From Robertkochia flava (lineage in GTDB: Bacteria; Bacteroidota; Bacteroidia; Flavobacteriales; Flavobacteriaceae): a DNA stretch of 64,000 bases. The position numbers and the translations under genes were made by a program. Within the stretch, counting starts at the first letter, position 1, and each line of letters starts with the position of its first letter. This document shows positions 1 to 9,720 of the stretch, piece after piece. The notes beneath the pieces are model-generated. The model saw nothing but the letters and a program-made list of their open reading frames with translations, was not told the origin of the DNA and made no database searches. Where the stretch lies: NCBI RefSeq assembly GCF_020166515.1, contig NZ_JAINZT010000005.1, forward strand, positions 496,001 through 560,000, written 5' to 3'.

Positions 1-144
1 GAGGCAGCCCGGCTGGGAGTTTATTTACACGGGCTCTCAGGAGATATCGCCATACGTGAAACTTCGGTGTGGAGCTTAACGGCTACTGATATCATTGATT
101 TTCTGGGGGATGCGTTTTTACACCTGGATTCGCAAAGGAAATGA
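1..144 (+). CDS. nnrD: NAD(P)H-hydrate dehydratase, C-terminal end (5' partial)
   Basis: The first 47 codons of the window, read in frame 1 to a TGA at 142-144, encode the end of a protein containing LGVYLHGLSGDIAIRE and SLTATDIIDFLGDAF. This matches the C-terminus of the YjeF/NnrD carbohydrate-kinase-like family (G-x-YxHGxxGD, then SLTAsDIIdfL). The family dehydrates damaged NAD(P)H hydrates using ADP or ATP. The start and catalytic core lie outside the window, so it cannot be told whether the usual N-terminal NnrE epimerase domain is fused. hutH follows on the same strand after about 265 bases. Frame and motif fit are clear; the assignment rests only on the C-terminal tail. Confidence 0.75.
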   Translation, partial: EAARLGVYLHGLSGDIAIRETSVWSLTATDIIDFLGDAFLHLDSQRK

Positions 145-408
145 TTTGAATTGAAAAACCTGAATCCGGGCCTTCTGTTGTACCGGTTTATGAAATCGTG
201 TGATCAAAGGTTTGCGGACGGCTAATAATAAGGATAATTGCTTGTCTTTATAGCGAAGTTTTGCTTTCTTCGCAGCGATTTTTAGGAAGAGGTATTTTAT
301 ATGTAAATAAAAGGGATACTTCATTTTCAGGGAAGTCGCTGTTTAAGACGTCATAAGTTAAAGCTTATGATCCCTTACTTAACCAATATTAATTTTACCG
401 TATACTTT

Positions 409-1920
409 ATGAGTGCGTTTTACAATATATCTTCGGAAGAGCTGGACCTGGCAACCCTGAATACCATCCTGGGCCAAAAATTGCTCCTTAAAATTTCGGA
501 TGAAGCACGTGCTAAGATTGAGAAATGCCGGGCCTACCTGGACCAGAGGATGTTGTCGGATCAACGCCCTGTTTACGGAATTAATACAGGCTTCGGCTCC
601 TTGTGTAATATTAAGATCTCCGGGGAAAACCTGAGCCAGCTTCAGGAAAACCTGGTGATGTCTCACGCCTGTGGTACCGGAGACAAAGTACCCCGTGAGA
701 TTGTGAAGCTCATGCTTCTGCTTAAGGTGCAATCCCTGAGTTACGGACATTCGGGGGTACAATTGCTCACCGTTCAGCGACTGGTTGACTTTTACAACAA
801 TGATATTCTTCCTGTAGTTTACACGCAGGGATCTTTAGGTGCCTCGGGTGACCTTGCTCCATTGGCCCATCTTGCACTTCCTTTGCTCGGCAGGGGAGAG
901 GTGTATTATAAGGGGGAGATCAAAGCAGCCTCAGAAGTACTTTCTGAATATGGTTGGGAGCCTATTACCCTTCAATCCAAGGAAGGACTAGCACTTCTCA
1001 ATGGTACCCAATTCATGGGGGCCTATGGTGTCTGGAGTCTTTTGCAGGGGTATAAGCTTTCCTATCTGGCTGACTTTATCAGCGCCATTTCCCTGGAAGC
1101 TTTCGACGGGCGATTAGAGCCATTTAATGCCCTCATTCATAAAATCAGACCGCATAAGGGACAGTTATGTACTGCAGAAAGAATCCTGGAATTTACCGAG
1201 GGTAGTCAACTTGCGACCCAGGAAAAGAAAAATGTGCAGGACCCGTACTCCTTCCGATGCGTGCCTCAGGTGCACGGCGCCTCCAAGGATGCTTTGGCTC
1301 ATGTTAGAAGTGTTTTCGCAACAGAGATCAATTCGGTTACCGATAATCCTAATGTATTTGTTGATGAGGACGAGATCATTTCCGGGGGTAATTTTCACGG
1401 GCAACCATTGGCTTTGGCCCTGGATTATCTCGGCATTGCTCTGGCTGAACTGGGGAGTATTTCGGAAAGAAGAACCTATCAGCTCGTATCGGGCCTGAGA
1501 GGATTGCCTGCATTTTTGGTGCATGACCCGGGACTGCATTCAGGATTTATGATTCCTCAGTACACCGCCGCCAGTATTGTAAGTCAGAATAAACAGTTGT
1601 GTACTCCGGCCAGTGCAGACAGTATTGTGTCTTCTAACGGTCAGGAAGATCATGTGAGTATGGGCGCCAATGCAGCAACCAAGTGCTACAGGATAGTAGA
1701 AAATTTAAAAAGTATTTTAGCCATTGAGCTTATGAATGCGTCTCAGGCACTGGAATTCAGAAAGCCTCTGAAAAGCTCGGAAAAGATTGAAGATTTCCTT
1801 GCTTCCTATACCACTGTTGTACCCTTTGTTGCTCAGGACCGCGTGCTGCATTACGATATAGAAAAGACTAAAGGGTTTATCGATCGTTTTGAATTGACCG
1901 GGCCGATTCTTGAGTATTAG
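409..1920 (+). CDS. hutH: Histidine ammonia-lyase
   Basis: This enzyme deaminates L-histidine to trans-urocanate, the first step of histidine breakdown, in the cytosol. The protein is 503 residues from the ATG at 409, the usual HAL length. The Ala145-Ser146-Gly147 triad that cyclises to the MIO prosthetic group sits in GSLGASGDLAPL. Other active-site blocks are SHACGTG, LLNGTQ (Asn198), SVTDNPNVF, GGNFHGQPLA and QEDHVSMG (Gln412-Glu413). An in-frame ATG at 367 would add 14 residues, but MSAFYNISSEELDL starts where family members start, so 409 is preferred. No hutU, hutI or hutG is nearby, so the gene stands alone. The last 44 bases overlap a convergent minus-strand gene. The SH-xCG selectivity block favours histidine over tyrosine or phenylalanine. 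Confidence 0.93.
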   Translation: MSAFYNISSEELDLATLNTILGQKLLLKISDEARAKIEKCRAYLDQRMLSDQRPVYGINTGFGSLCNIKISGENLSQLQENLVMSHACGTGDKVPREIVKLMLLLKVQSLSYGHSGVQLLTVQRLVDFYNNDILPVVYTQGSLGASGDLAPLAHLALPLLGRGEVYYKGEIKAASEVLSEYGWEPITLQSKEGLALLNGTQFMGAYGVWSLLQGYKLSYLADFISAISLEAFDGRLEPFNALIHKIRPHKGQLCTAERILEFTEGSQLATQEKKNVQDPYSFRCVPQVHGASKDALAHVRSVFATEINSVTDNPNVFVDEDEIISGGNFHGQPLALALDYLGIALAELGSISERRTYQLVSGLRGLPAFLVHDPGLHSGFMIPQYTAASIVSQNKQLCTPASADSIVSSNGQEDHVSMGANAATKCYRIVENLKSILAIELMNASQALEFRKPLKSSEKIEDFLASYTTVVPFVAQDRVLHYDIEKTKGFIDRFELTGPILEY

Positions 1921-2293
1921 GGTGAAGGGCTAACTGGCGTTTGGCCCAGGATTTGGCATCCTTCAGATTAGAGAAATATCCTGATGGAATTTTGATGAAC
2001 ATTTGTTCAATGGCAAAATTCATTCGCTGCACAGGAGTGCGGGCTACCACGGCAAATCCCTTGAGGTTAGGTTGCTTATTTGCCAGCTCATTATGCATAA
2101 ATGGGTTGAAAGAGAAGGAATGTTTTCTGTTGGAGATTAACACGTAGGGAGCGTCTCCGAACTGTTGTCTGATCATTTTAAAAATCTCACCACCCTGCTC
2201 CTGAGAGAGGTCTACTCCTTCGTAGATAGTGCCTACAACAATTTTATCATGAAATTCTAGGGTAGCGAAGTCTAGTTCGATCTTGGTAATCAT
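1877..2293 (-). CDS. Small protein of unknown function, paralogue of its neighbour (STAS/SpoIIAA-like fold guessed)
   Basis: A 138-residue protein from the ATG at 2293 (MITKIELDFATLEF). An ATG at 2350 would add 19 hydrophobic residues (MLIILGAGFYLLTNNLIPH) that the neighbouring paralogue lacks. No catalytic motif is visible. The order is a short beta hairpin, GTIYEGVDLS, a helix, FGDAPYVLISNR, then LKGFAVVARTPVQRMNFAIEQMF, and a C-terminal SNLKDAKSWAKRQL helix. The same order (VNEGVNLT, NFVYISMR, LKGIAVVTN, FQVEQVFYG, EEAVSWSNNL) is present in the protein at 2389-2784, so the pair arose by duplication. The alternating strands and helices resemble small STAS/SpoIIAA-like proteins; that is inference only. 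The 3' end overlaps hutH by 44 bases tail-to-tail. Confidence 0.7.
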   Translation of the reverse strand: MITKIELDFATLEFHDKIVVGTIYEGVDLSQEQGGEIFKMIRQQFGDAPYVLISNRKHSFSFNPFMHNELANKQPNLKGFAVVARTPVQRMNFAIEQMFIKIPSGYFSNLKDAKSWAKRQLALHPNTQESARSIQNDR

Positions 2294-2388
2294 ATGAGGT
2301 ATCAGGTTGTTTGTCAGTAGGTAGAAACCTGCCCCTAAAATAATTAGCACTTTAATTTTCGGGAAATCTAATCGTATAACGGACCGAT

Positions 2389-2784
2389 TTAGTCGATGAG
2401 GTTATTACTCCAGCTAACTGCCTCTTCCACAGTGTTGAAAATTCTCATATTATTTCCGTAAAAAACTTGCTCTACCTGGAAGTTTTGTCTGAATATTTTC
2501 TTGTTGGTTACCACAGCTATGCCCTTTAGATTTTTCATTTCCAGAAGATAGGAATAGAGGGTTGGGTCTATGGAGTACGAGTTGATGCGCATGGAGATAT
2601 AGACAAAATTCTTGAGGTGGTAATTGCGCTCACATAAGGCAACCAGGACAGACAATTGAGGGAGTGTAAGGTTCACTCCCTCATTTACTACCCCAAGCGT
2701 GAACTTAGGGTAAATGTAGAAGGTGCCGATATCGATTTTTTCGATATTCAGGATCTGATCCGGAAATGGGGGAAAATTGTTCAT
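2389..2784 (-). CDS. Small protein of unknown function, second member of the tandem paralogue pair
   Basis: A 131-residue soluble protein with no signal peptide or membrane segment. Its core strands and helices align with the protein at 1877-2293: GVVNEGVNLTLPQL against GTIYEGVDLSQEQG, LKGIAVVTNKKIFRQNFQVEQVF against LKGFAVVARTPVQRMNFAIEQMF, and EEAVSWSNNL against KDAKSWAKRQL. The ending resembles that of flavobacterial STAS/SpoIIAA-like proteins, which are often regulatory. No serine or other phosphosite can be assigned. It lies 39 bases downstream of the RimB-RimK fusion gene on the same strand and may be co-transcribed with it. Function is unknown. Confidence 0.7.
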   Translation of the reverse strand: MNNFPPFPDQILNIEKIDIGTFYIYPKFTLGVVNEGVNLTLPQLSVLVALCERNYHLKNFVYISMRINSYSIDPTLYSYLLEMKNLKGIAVVTNKKIFRQNFQVEQVFYGNNMRIFNTVEEAVSWSNNLID

Positions 2785-2823
2785 AAGATGAACTTTAGCC
2801 GAGGCTGGTTATGGGTTCGAAGA

Positions 2824-4209
2824 TCAGTCTTCGATAATTGGTTTCCAGTTCAGTTTCTTTTCAATGGCAATGATCATTTGTTCTGCAATGTCCTTGTTGG
2901 TAGCGTTCTCTATCCCTTCCAGACCCGGAGAGGAATTTACTTCCAGCAAGAGCGGGCCTTTTGAAGACCGGATGATATCGACCCCGGCAACATCCAGATC
3001 GAGCGCCTTGGAGGCCTTTATGGCAATACGTTTTTCTTCTGCGGTAGGTCGTATTGGGGTTGCTATGCCTCCCAGGTGTACATTGGCGCGGAATTCTCCG
3101 GGGGGTGCAGTACGCTGGATGGCGGCAACCACTTTGCCATTAATTACGAACAGCCTGAGGTCTTTTCCGTTAGCTTCTTTGATGAATTCCTGAACGAGAA
3201 TATTGGCATTAAGGCTTTTAAAGGCGTTGATTACACTCTCTGCAGCCTTTTTGGTCTCTGCCAGGACCACGCCTTTACCCTGTGTGCCTTCCAGCAGTTT
3301 AATGATCAGAGGAGAGCCGCCAACCATTTTTATTAGGTCGTTGGTGTCAAGGGGTGAATTGGCAAAGCCGGTTGTTGGGATCTCTATTCCGTTTTTAAGC
3401 AGGAGCTGCAGGGAGAAGATCTTGTCTCTGGCCTGACGGATCGCAGCGGCCTTATTAAGGCAGAATACATTTTGAGATTCGAATTGGCGGGTAAGGGTGC
3501 ACCCGTAAAAAGTCATGCTGGGTCTGATCCTAGGGATAACTGCGTCGAGTCCGTTCAGGATTTTCCCGCCCCTGTAATGAATTTCCGGGGTCTGGGCATC
3601 GAGCTTCATGTAGCACTGCCTGAGATTATAGAACTCGATCTTATGGCCTCTTCGCTGTCCTGCCTCGATGATGCGTTTATTGCTGTAAAGTTCCGGGTTG
3701 CTGGCCAGCAACCCAATATTCAGACCATTTTTAAAAGTGACATCTGCCTGGTATTTATGACTGACCTCTTCCTCGCTCATACGGCCCATCATAAAGCTGT
3801 TTTCAGGGTCCACGAGCATACGGCCTATCATGGCTTCCCTTCCGAACAGCATGCGGTACCCCATGGAGTCGCGGTTGGTGAGGGAGATCTCGATATCCCA
3901 GGATTCATTACCAATGGTTATGGGAGTTTTAATGATGTACCGGCTTTCGCGATTTCCCGTAGAACTTTTGATAACGCGTTTGTCGATTACAAATGCCTGG
4001 CAGCGTATTCTTTTCTTGCCGTTATCCTGCAGAGGATATACGTCGAAACTTACCCAGGCTTCATTATTGCGCTGAAAGGGTTCGATATTAACGGCGTGAA
4101 GGGCTGAGGTTTTGGCACCACTATCTACCCGCGCCTTAATAGCAGGAATGTTAAGATCAGGCAGACTTACCCATTCTTCACTTCCAATGATGATCTTATC
4201 TTGTTCCAT
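2824..4209 (-). CDS. rimK: Fusion of RimB-like retropepsin-type protease with RimK-like ATP-grasp ligase
   Basis: A 461-residue two-domain protein. Residues about 8-140 are the RimB/ATP-dependent zinc protease family (PF05618), with the retropepsin-like motif D29-S30-G31 in RVDSGAKTSALHA. Residues about 160-455 are a RimK-type ATP-grasp ligase, with IIKLLEGTQGKGVVLAE as the ATP-binding segment, VQEFIKEANGKDLRLFV, and GVDIIRSSKGPLLLEVNSSPGLEGIE as the Mg-binding end. RimK homologues add glutamate to the C-terminus of ribosomal protein S6 or make other oligoglutamates; RimB homologues cut such tails. Having both in one chain suggests a build-and-trim enzyme, though the substrate is not shown. 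Separate rimB and rimK genes are the enterobacterial and pseudomonad pattern. Confidence 0.88.
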   Translation of the reverse strand: MEQDKIIIGSEEWVSLPDLNIPAIKARVDSGAKTSALHAVNIEPFQRNNEAWVSFDVYPLQDNGKKRIRCQAFVIDKRVIKSSTGNRESRYIIKTPITIGNESWDIEISLTNRDSMGYRMLFGREAMIGRMLVDPENSFMMGRMSEEEVSHKYQADVTFKNGLNIGLLASNPELYSNKRIIEAGQRRGHKIEFYNLRQCYMKLDAQTPEIHYRGGKILNGLDAVIPRIRPSMTFYGCTLTRQFESQNVFCLNKAAAIRQARDKIFSLQLLLKNGIEIPTTGFANSPLDTNDLIKMVGGSPLIIKLLEGTQGKGVVLAETKKAAESVINAFKSLNANILVQEFIKEANGKDLRLFVINGKVVAAIQRTAPPGEFRANVHLGGIATPIRPTAEEKRIAIKASKALDLDVAGVDIIRSSKGPLLLEVNSSPGLEGIENATNKDIAEQMIIAIEKKLNWKPIIED

Positions 4210-4260
4210 TTCTCTGTGTTTGCAAATACGAATTTAAGAACTAAAATAACGGAACGGCAT

Positions 4261-4296
4261 AAAAAAACGCGATAATCTGGTTATCGCGTTTTTTAT
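4261..4296 (-). terminator. Rho-independent terminator after clpC
   Basis: A near-perfect hairpin with arms AAAACGCGATAA and TTATCGCGTTTT and loop TCTGG. It is flanked by A-runs and T-runs on both sides, so it could work in either direction. It lies 20 bases beyond the clpC stop and before the rimK fusion start on the same strand, which separates the two transcription units. Confidence 0.85.
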
Positions 4297-4315
4297 TTGG
4301 TTAAGCAGTAATCTA

Positions 4316-6874
4316 TCATTCGGATTCTGCCGATTCTTCGTGTTTGGTGATCTTGATGGTAAGTTCATCCTTTTTCTTATCAAGATCCATTTTGATGCTG
4401 TCGCCCTCGGTGAGTTTGGCTGTGATGATCTCTTCGGCCAAAGCATCTTCGATGTATTTCTGAATTGCTCTTTTGAGCGGCCTTGCACCATACTGCTTGT
4501 CAAAACCTTTGTCGGCAATATAATCCTTGGCCTTATCCGTAAGCGACAGGTGGTACCCGAGGCCCTGGATGCGGCGGAAGAGTTTGTCCAACTCGATATC
4601 GATGATCTTGTGAATGTCTTCTCTTTCCAATGGATTGAACACTACTACATCGTCTATCCTGTTGAGGAACTCAGGGGCAAAGGCTTTTTTCAGGGCGTTT
4701 TCGATTACGCTCTTGGTATGGGAATCGGCCTGTGCTTTTTTGGCGGCGGTACCGAAACCTACGCCTTGTCCGAAGTCCTTTAACTGACGGGCTCCAATAT
4801 TGGAGGTCATGATGATGATGGTGTTACGGAAATCGATCTTACGGCCAAGACTGTCTGTAAGATAACCGTCATCCAGTACCTGAAGCAGCATATTGAAAAC
4901 ATCAGGGTGTGCTTTTTCCACCTCATCCAGCAGGATCACAGAGTACGGTTTCCTTCTTACTTTTTCTGTAAGCTGACCACCTTCTTCGTAACCGACATAT
5001 CCGGGAGGTGCACCGATCAATCGGGAAACGGCGAACTTCTCCATGTATTCACTCATATCGATACGTAACAGGGCGTCTTCGGAGTCAAATAACTGGGAAG
5101 CTAGTACCTTGGCCAGCTGGGTTTTACCCACTCCGGTTTGCCCAAGGAAAATGAAAGATCCTATGGGTTTATCCGGATCCTTAAGTCCTGCACGATTTCT
5201 TTGAATGGCTTTTACCACCTTGGCCACAGCCTCATCCTGGCCTATCACTTTTCCTTTAATAAGGTCCGGTAATTGCGCCAGTTTCGAACTTTCGGCCTGA
5301 GCGATCCTTGTTACGGGAACTCCACTCATCATGGAAACCACGTCGGCTACATTTTCATCGGTAACGGTTTCCCGGTGTAATTTGGATTCTTCTTCCCATT
5401 TTTCCTGGGCCGTCATCAGGTCTTTTTCAAGGCGCTTTTCATCATCCCTGAGTTTTGCAGCTTCCTCGTATTTCTGCTTTTTAACCACCGAATTCTTCAG
5501 TTCCTTAACCTGCTCCAATTGCTTTTCAAGCTCGAGGATCTGTTTGGGGACTTCCATATTGGTAATATGTACCCGGGAACCTGCCTCGTCAAGTGCGTCA
5601 ATAGCCTTGTCCGGCAGAAAGCGATCGGTGAGGTACCTGTTGGTGAGCTTTACGCATGCCTCTACCGCCTGGGGGGTGTAGGTTACATTATGGTGCTCTT
5701 CGTATTTAGCCTTGATGTTGTTGAGGATTTCAATGGTTTCCTCCACAGAGGTAGGCTCCACGATCACCTTCTGAAATCTTCTTTCCAGGGCACCGTCCTT
5801 CTCGATATATTGCCTGTATTCGTCCAGGGTTGTGGCTCCGATACATTGGATCTCTCCTCTGGCCAGGGCGGGTTTGAACATGTTTGAAGCGTCCAGACTC
5901 CCTGTAGCGCCTCCGGCTCCGACAATGGTGTGTATCTCGTCAATGAAGAGAATGATGTCATCATTCTTTTCCAGTTCGTTCATTACCGCCTTCATGCGTT
6001 CCTCGAACTGTCCGCGGTACTTGGTTCCGGCCACAAGTGAGGCCAGGTCAAGTGTAACCACTCTTTTATTGTAAAGTATACGGGATACTTTTTTCTTAAC
6101 GATCCTCAGGGCCAGTCCTTCGGCAATAGCACTTTTCCCCACTCCCGGTTCCCCGATAAGCAGTGGGTTGTTCTTCTTACGTCTGCTCAGGATCTGGGAT
6201 ACCCTCTCGATCTCTTTCTCCCGGCCCACCACGGGGTCGAGTTTGTCTTCTTCTGCCAGCTGGGTCAGGTCCCTTCCAAAGTTATCCAGAACGGGGGTTT
6301 TGGATTTCTTACTGCTCTTACTTCCCGATGAGGAAGAATTGCCAAAGGGGTTGTCTTTGGCATCATCACCGTCTGAAGGATCATCTGAAAATGATTCGGC
6401 CCTCGGGGCGTCTATGTAATCATCTTCGCTGGTGATCATCAGTTTGAACTGCTCTTTCACGTTGTCGTAGTCTACTTTTAACTTGTTGAGCAGTTTGGTA
6501 GTGGGGTCATTCTCATTTCTGAGGATGCACAACAACAGGTGTGCAGTATTTATAGAGGTGCTTTGAAAGAGCTTGGCTTCCAGGAATGTGGTCTTTAAGG
6601 CTCTTTCTGCCTGTCTGGTCAGATGAAGATTGCGTTTATCGTTAGTGTTGACCCCGGTACCTGAGTTGGCCGGGCTCAAGATCTCTACCTTACGTCTTAA
6701 GGTATCGAGGTCGATACTTAAGGCCGTAAGGATATCTATAGCTTTTCCGTTTCCATCACGTAAAAGCCCGAGCATAAGATGTTCTGTACCTATGAAGTCG
6801 TGCCCTAACCTGAGGGCTTCTTCCTTGCTATAGGCTATCACATCCTTAACTCTTGGTGAAAAATTGTCATCCAT
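4316..6874 (-). CDS. clpC: ATP-dependent Clp protease ATP-binding subunit ClpC
   Basis: An 852-residue Hsp100/Clp unfoldase that feeds substrates to ClpP in the cytosol. It has an N-terminal Clp repeat domain (residues about 1-145), a low-complexity acidic and serine-rich linker (150-195), a first AAA+ domain with Walker A GEPGVGKS at 241-248 and Walker B LFIDEIHT, and a UVR-like coiled middle region (KYEEAAKLRDDEKRLEKDL). The second AAA+ domain has GQTGVGKT near 575 and ILLDEVEKAHPDV, followed by the D2-small domain. The UVR region and length distinguish ClpC from ClpA and ClpB. It is monocistronic by appearance, with an upstream gap of 269 bases shared with divergent gyrA and a strong terminator downstream. 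Confidence 0.96.
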   Translation of the reverse strand: MDDNFSPRVKDVIAYSKEEALRLGHDFIGTEHLMLGLLRDGNGKAIDILTALSIDLDTLRRKVEILSPANSGTGVNTNDKRNLHLTRQAERALKTTFLEAKLFQSTSINTAHLLLCILRNENDPTTKLLNKLKVDYDNVKEQFKLMITSEDDYIDAPRAESFSDDPSDGDDAKDNPFGNSSSSGSKSSKKSKTPVLDNFGRDLTQLAEEDKLDPVVGREKEIERVSQILSRRKKNNPLLIGEPGVGKSAIAEGLALRIVKKKVSRILYNKRVVTLDLASLVAGTKYRGQFEERMKAVMNELEKNDDIILFIDEIHTIVGAGGATGSLDASNMFKPALARGEIQCIGATTLDEYRQYIEKDGALERRFQKVIVEPTSVEETIEILNNIKAKYEEHHNVTYTPQAVEACVKLTNRYLTDRFLPDKAIDALDEAGSRVHITNMEVPKQILELEKQLEQVKELKNSVVKKQKYEEAAKLRDDEKRLEKDLMTAQEKWEEESKLHRETVTDENVADVVSMMSGVPVTRIAQAESSKLAQLPDLIKGKVIGQDEAVAKVVKAIQRNRAGLKDPDKPIGSFIFLGQTGVGKTQLAKVLASQLFDSEDALLRIDMSEYMEKFAVSRLIGAPPGYVGYEEGGQLTEKVRRKPYSVILLDEVEKAHPDVFNMLLQVLDDGYLTDSLGRKIDFRNTIIIMTSNIGARQLKDFGQGVGFGTAAKKAQADSHTKSVIENALKKAFAPEFLNRIDDVVVFNPLEREDIHKIIDIELDKLFRRIQGLGYHLSLTDKAKDYIADKGFDKQYGARPLKRAIQKYIEDALAEEIITAKLTEGDSIKMDLDKKKDELTIKITKHEESAESE

Positions 6875-7072
6875 ACGCTTATATCCTTTCTTCTAATCTT
6901 CTAATAAAAATAGTAAATCAACTACAACAAGGCAAAAACTATACCTTAATTCCAAACACTTTTAGCTAATAGACAAAAAAAAGTACCAAAAACAAAAAAA
7001 TTAACACCCATTTTATCAACTGTGCGCAAGGGGCGGTTTGTTAATAAAAACGTTGAAAAACTCTGGGCTGAA

Positions 7073-7105
7073 TTGATACCGGAGCTCATAAAATATGTAT
7101 ATTGG
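7073..7105 (+). promoter_or_regulatory. Possible gyrA promoter
   Basis: TTG at 7073-7075 is followed after 22 bases by TATATTGG at 7098-7105, a near match to the Bacteroidota -7 motif TAnnTTTG. The gyrA start is about 40 bases downstream. One mismatch and wide spacing make this tentative. Confidence 0.3.
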
Positions 7106-7143
7106 CACGATTGTAAACAAACCATAATTATAAACAATTTAAT

Positions 7144-9690
7144 ATGGCGGAAGGAGAAAAGCTGATCCCTATTAATATTGAAGACGAGATGAAATCGGCA
7201 TACATCGATTATTCGATGTCGGTCATTGTGTCACGTGCACTGCCAGATGTTCGCGATGGTCTTAAGCCGGTTCACCGAAGGGTTTTATTCGGTATGCACG
7301 AACTGGGTGTGCGTTCAAACACTTCATATAAGAAATCTGCGAGAATTGTCGGGGAAGTGCTGGGTAAATACCACCCTCACGGAGACAGTTCGGTATACGA
7401 TACCATGGTGCGTATGGCCCAGGACTGGAGCATGCGCTACATGCTGGTAGACGGGCAGGGTAACTTTGGATCTGTAGACGGCGACAGTCCCGCAGCAATG
7501 CGTTATACAGAAGCCAGGATGCGCAAGATCTCAGAAGACATGCTTGCGGATATTGATAAGGATACAGTAGATCACCAGCTTAACTTTGATGATACGCTTA
7601 AAGAGCCCAAGGTACTTCCTACCAGGGTTCCGGGGCTGTTGATCAACGGGGCTTCGGGAATCGCTGTGGGGATGGCTACCAATATGCCGCCACACAACCT
7701 GAGCGAAGTTGTTTCCGGAACCGTGGCCTATATCGATAATCACGAAATTGAGATCGATGAACTCATGGAGCATATTAAGGCTCCTGACTTTCCAACCGGC
7801 GGTATTATCTACGGATATGACGGGGTAAGAGAAGCCTTTAAAACCGGCCGTGGCCGAATCGTGATGCGCGGTAAGGCCCACACCGAAGAGGTTAACGGGC
7901 GGGAAGCCATTGTGGTTACTGAGATCCCTTACCAGGTAAATAAGGCGGATATGATCAAGAAGACCGCAGACCTGGTGAACGAAAAGAAAATAGAAGGAAT
8001 TTCCAATATCCGGGACGAATCGGACCGAAAGGGGATGCGAATTGTTTATATCCTTAAACGCGACGCTATTCCTAATATCGTGCTGAACATGCTGTATAAG
8101 TATACGGCCCTGCAGTCGTCATTCAGTGTGAATAATATTGCACTGGTGAACGGTCGTCCTGAAATGCTCAACCTTAAAGACCTGATCCGTCACTTCGTAG
8201 ATCACAGGCATGAGGTTGTGGTAAGAAGAACCGAATATGAACTAAAGAAGGCGGAAGAGCGGGCTCATATTCTTGAAGGACTCATCATCGCTTCCGATAA
8301 TATTGATGAGGTAATTGCCCTTATCCGTGCATCGTCCAATGCCGATGAGGCACGCAACAAACTTATTGAGCGTTTTAAACTGACAGAAGTTCAGGCCAGG
8401 GCCATAGTAGAGATGCGTCTGCGTCAGCTTACCGGACTGGAGCAGGATAAGTTGCGTCAGGAGTATGAAGATATCATGAAGTTCATCGAGGACTGTAAAG
8501 ATATCCTTGCGCGTAAGGAACGCCGTATGCAGATCATCAAGGATGAACTGGCTGAAGTTGATGCAAAATACGGAGACCCCAGAAGGTCTCAGATCGAATA
8601 TGCCGGAGGCGACCTCAGTATCGAGGATATGATCCCTGATGAGCAGGTGGTGATCACCATTTCTCATGCCGGTTACATCAAGCGTACCCCACTTACAGAA
8701 TACAAGACCCAGAACAGGGGCGGGGTAGGGCAAAAAGGCTCTGCTACCCGTACCGAAGATTTCCTGGAACACCTGTTCGTAGGAACCAATCACCAGTACA
8801 TGTTGTTCTTTACCCAGAAAGGGAAGTGCTTCTGGATGCGGGTTTATGAAATTCCTGAAGGTAGTAAGACGTCCAAGGGAAGGGCCATTCAGAACCTGAT
8901 CAATATTGAGCAGGACGATAAGGTGAAGGCCTTTATCTGTACCAAAGACCTGAAGGATGAGGAGTACATAAACAGCCATTATGTAATTATGGCCACCAAG
9001 AAAGGTGTGGTTAAGAAAACCTCTCTTGAGCAGTACTCCAGGCCACGAACCAATGGTATCAATGCGATCACCATTCGTGAGGATGATGAGCTGCTCGAAG
9101 CAAAACTAACCACCGGTAATAGTCAGATTATGCTGGCTGTTCGTACCGGAAAGGCGATCCGATTTGAAGAAAGCAAGATCAGGCCTATGGGAAGAAACGC
9201 TTCCGGAGTTCGGGGTATCACCATAGAACACGAAAATGATGAGGTCATCGGAATGTTGTCTATCAATAACATGGAAGAGAATGTGCTGGTTGTTTCGGAA
9301 AACGGGTATGGAAAGCGAACCTATCTCGACGATCCTGAAGATGGTGAGGCGGTGTATCGTATAACCAACAGAGGGGGGAAAGGTGTCAAAACCATGTCTA
9401 TTACAGAAAAAACTGGTAACTTAGTGGCCATTAAAAGTGTGCTGGACAGCGATGACCTGATGATCATTACCAAAAAAGGTGTCGCCATCAGAATGGCAGT
9501 GGAAGACCTCAGAGTTATGGGTCGGGCTACCCAGGGGGTAAGACTGATCAATCTGAAGAACGACTCTATTGCGGCCGTTGCCAAGGTGGTAAAGAACGAA
9601 GATGACATCAATGACGTAAATGACATCGAGGTAATCGAAGATGGCACGGATATTGAACCAACCCAGAACGACACCGAAAAAGAAAATTAA
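7144..9690 (+). CDS. gyrA: DNA gyrase subunit A
   Basis: An 848-residue type II topoisomerase subunit that breaks and rejoins DNA; with GyrB it introduces negative supercoils. The active-site Tyr121 is in [10 protein letters not shown]. The quinolone-determining segment [23 protein letters not shown] carries Ser82 and Asp86, the equivalents of E. coli Ser83 and Asp87, so no classic resistance change is present. The C-terminal beta-pinwheel begins near residue 510. Its GyrA box reads QNRGGVG near residue 522, a looser form of the canonical QRRGGKG that is usual in flavobacterial GyrA. The protein ends in a short acidic tail. The TPR gene starts 30 bases after the stop on the same strand. Confidence 0.97.
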   Translation: MAEGEKLIPINIEDEMKSAYIDYSMSVIVSRALPDVRDGLKPVHRRVLFGMHELGVRSNTSYKKSARIVGEVLGKYHPHGDSSVYDTMVRMAQDWSMRYMLVDGQGNFGSVDGDSPAAMRYTEARMRKISEDMLADIDKDTVDHQLNFDDTLKEPKVLPTRVPGLLINGASGIAVGMATNMPPHNLSEVVSGTVAYIDNHEIEIDELMEHIKAPDFPTGGIIYGYDGVREAFKTGRGRIVMRGKAHTEEVNGREAIVVTEIPYQVNKADMIKKTADLVNEKKIEGISNIRDESDRKGMRIVYILKRDAIPNIVLNMLYKYTALQSSFSVNNIALVNGRPEMLNLKDLIRHFVDHRHEVVVRRTEYELKKAEERAHILEGLIIASDNIDEVIALIRASSNADEARNKLIERFKLTEVQARAIVEMRLRQLTGLEQDKLRQEYEDIMKFIEDCKDILARKERRMQIIKDELAEVDAKYGDPRRSQIEYAGGDLSIEDMIPDEQVVITISHAGYIKRTPLTEYKTQNRGGVGQKGSATRTEDFLEHLFVGTNHQYMLFFTQKGKCFWMRVYEIPEGSKTSKGRAIQNLINIEQDDKVKAFICTKDLKDEEYINSHYVIMATKKGVVKKTSLEQYSRPRTNGINAITIREDDELLEAKLTTGNSQIMLAVRTGKAIRFEESKIRPMGRNASGVRGITIEHENDEVIGMLSINNMEENVLVVSENGYGKRTYLDDPEDGEAVYRITNRGGKGVKTMSITEKTGNLVAIKSVLDSDDLMIITKKGVAIRMAVEDLRVMGRATQGVRLINLKNDSIAAVAKVVKNEDDINDVNDIEVIEDGTDIEPTQNDTEKEN

Positions 9691-9720
9691 CTCTTAACAC
9701 AAAAATTAATTTAATTAACA

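Noticed and set aside
118-324. 68-residue minus-strand frame before hutH
   Set aside because: It overlaps the nnrD end and has a basic, non-protein-like composition.
7073-7105. Riboswitch or attenuator before gyrA
   Set aside because: No stable hairpin or known aptamer pattern was seen in the 269-base gap; only a weak promoter match.
8242-8979. 245-residue minus-strand frame inside gyrA
   Set aside because: Shadow of gyrA; no recognisable family and it lies inside a conserved gene.
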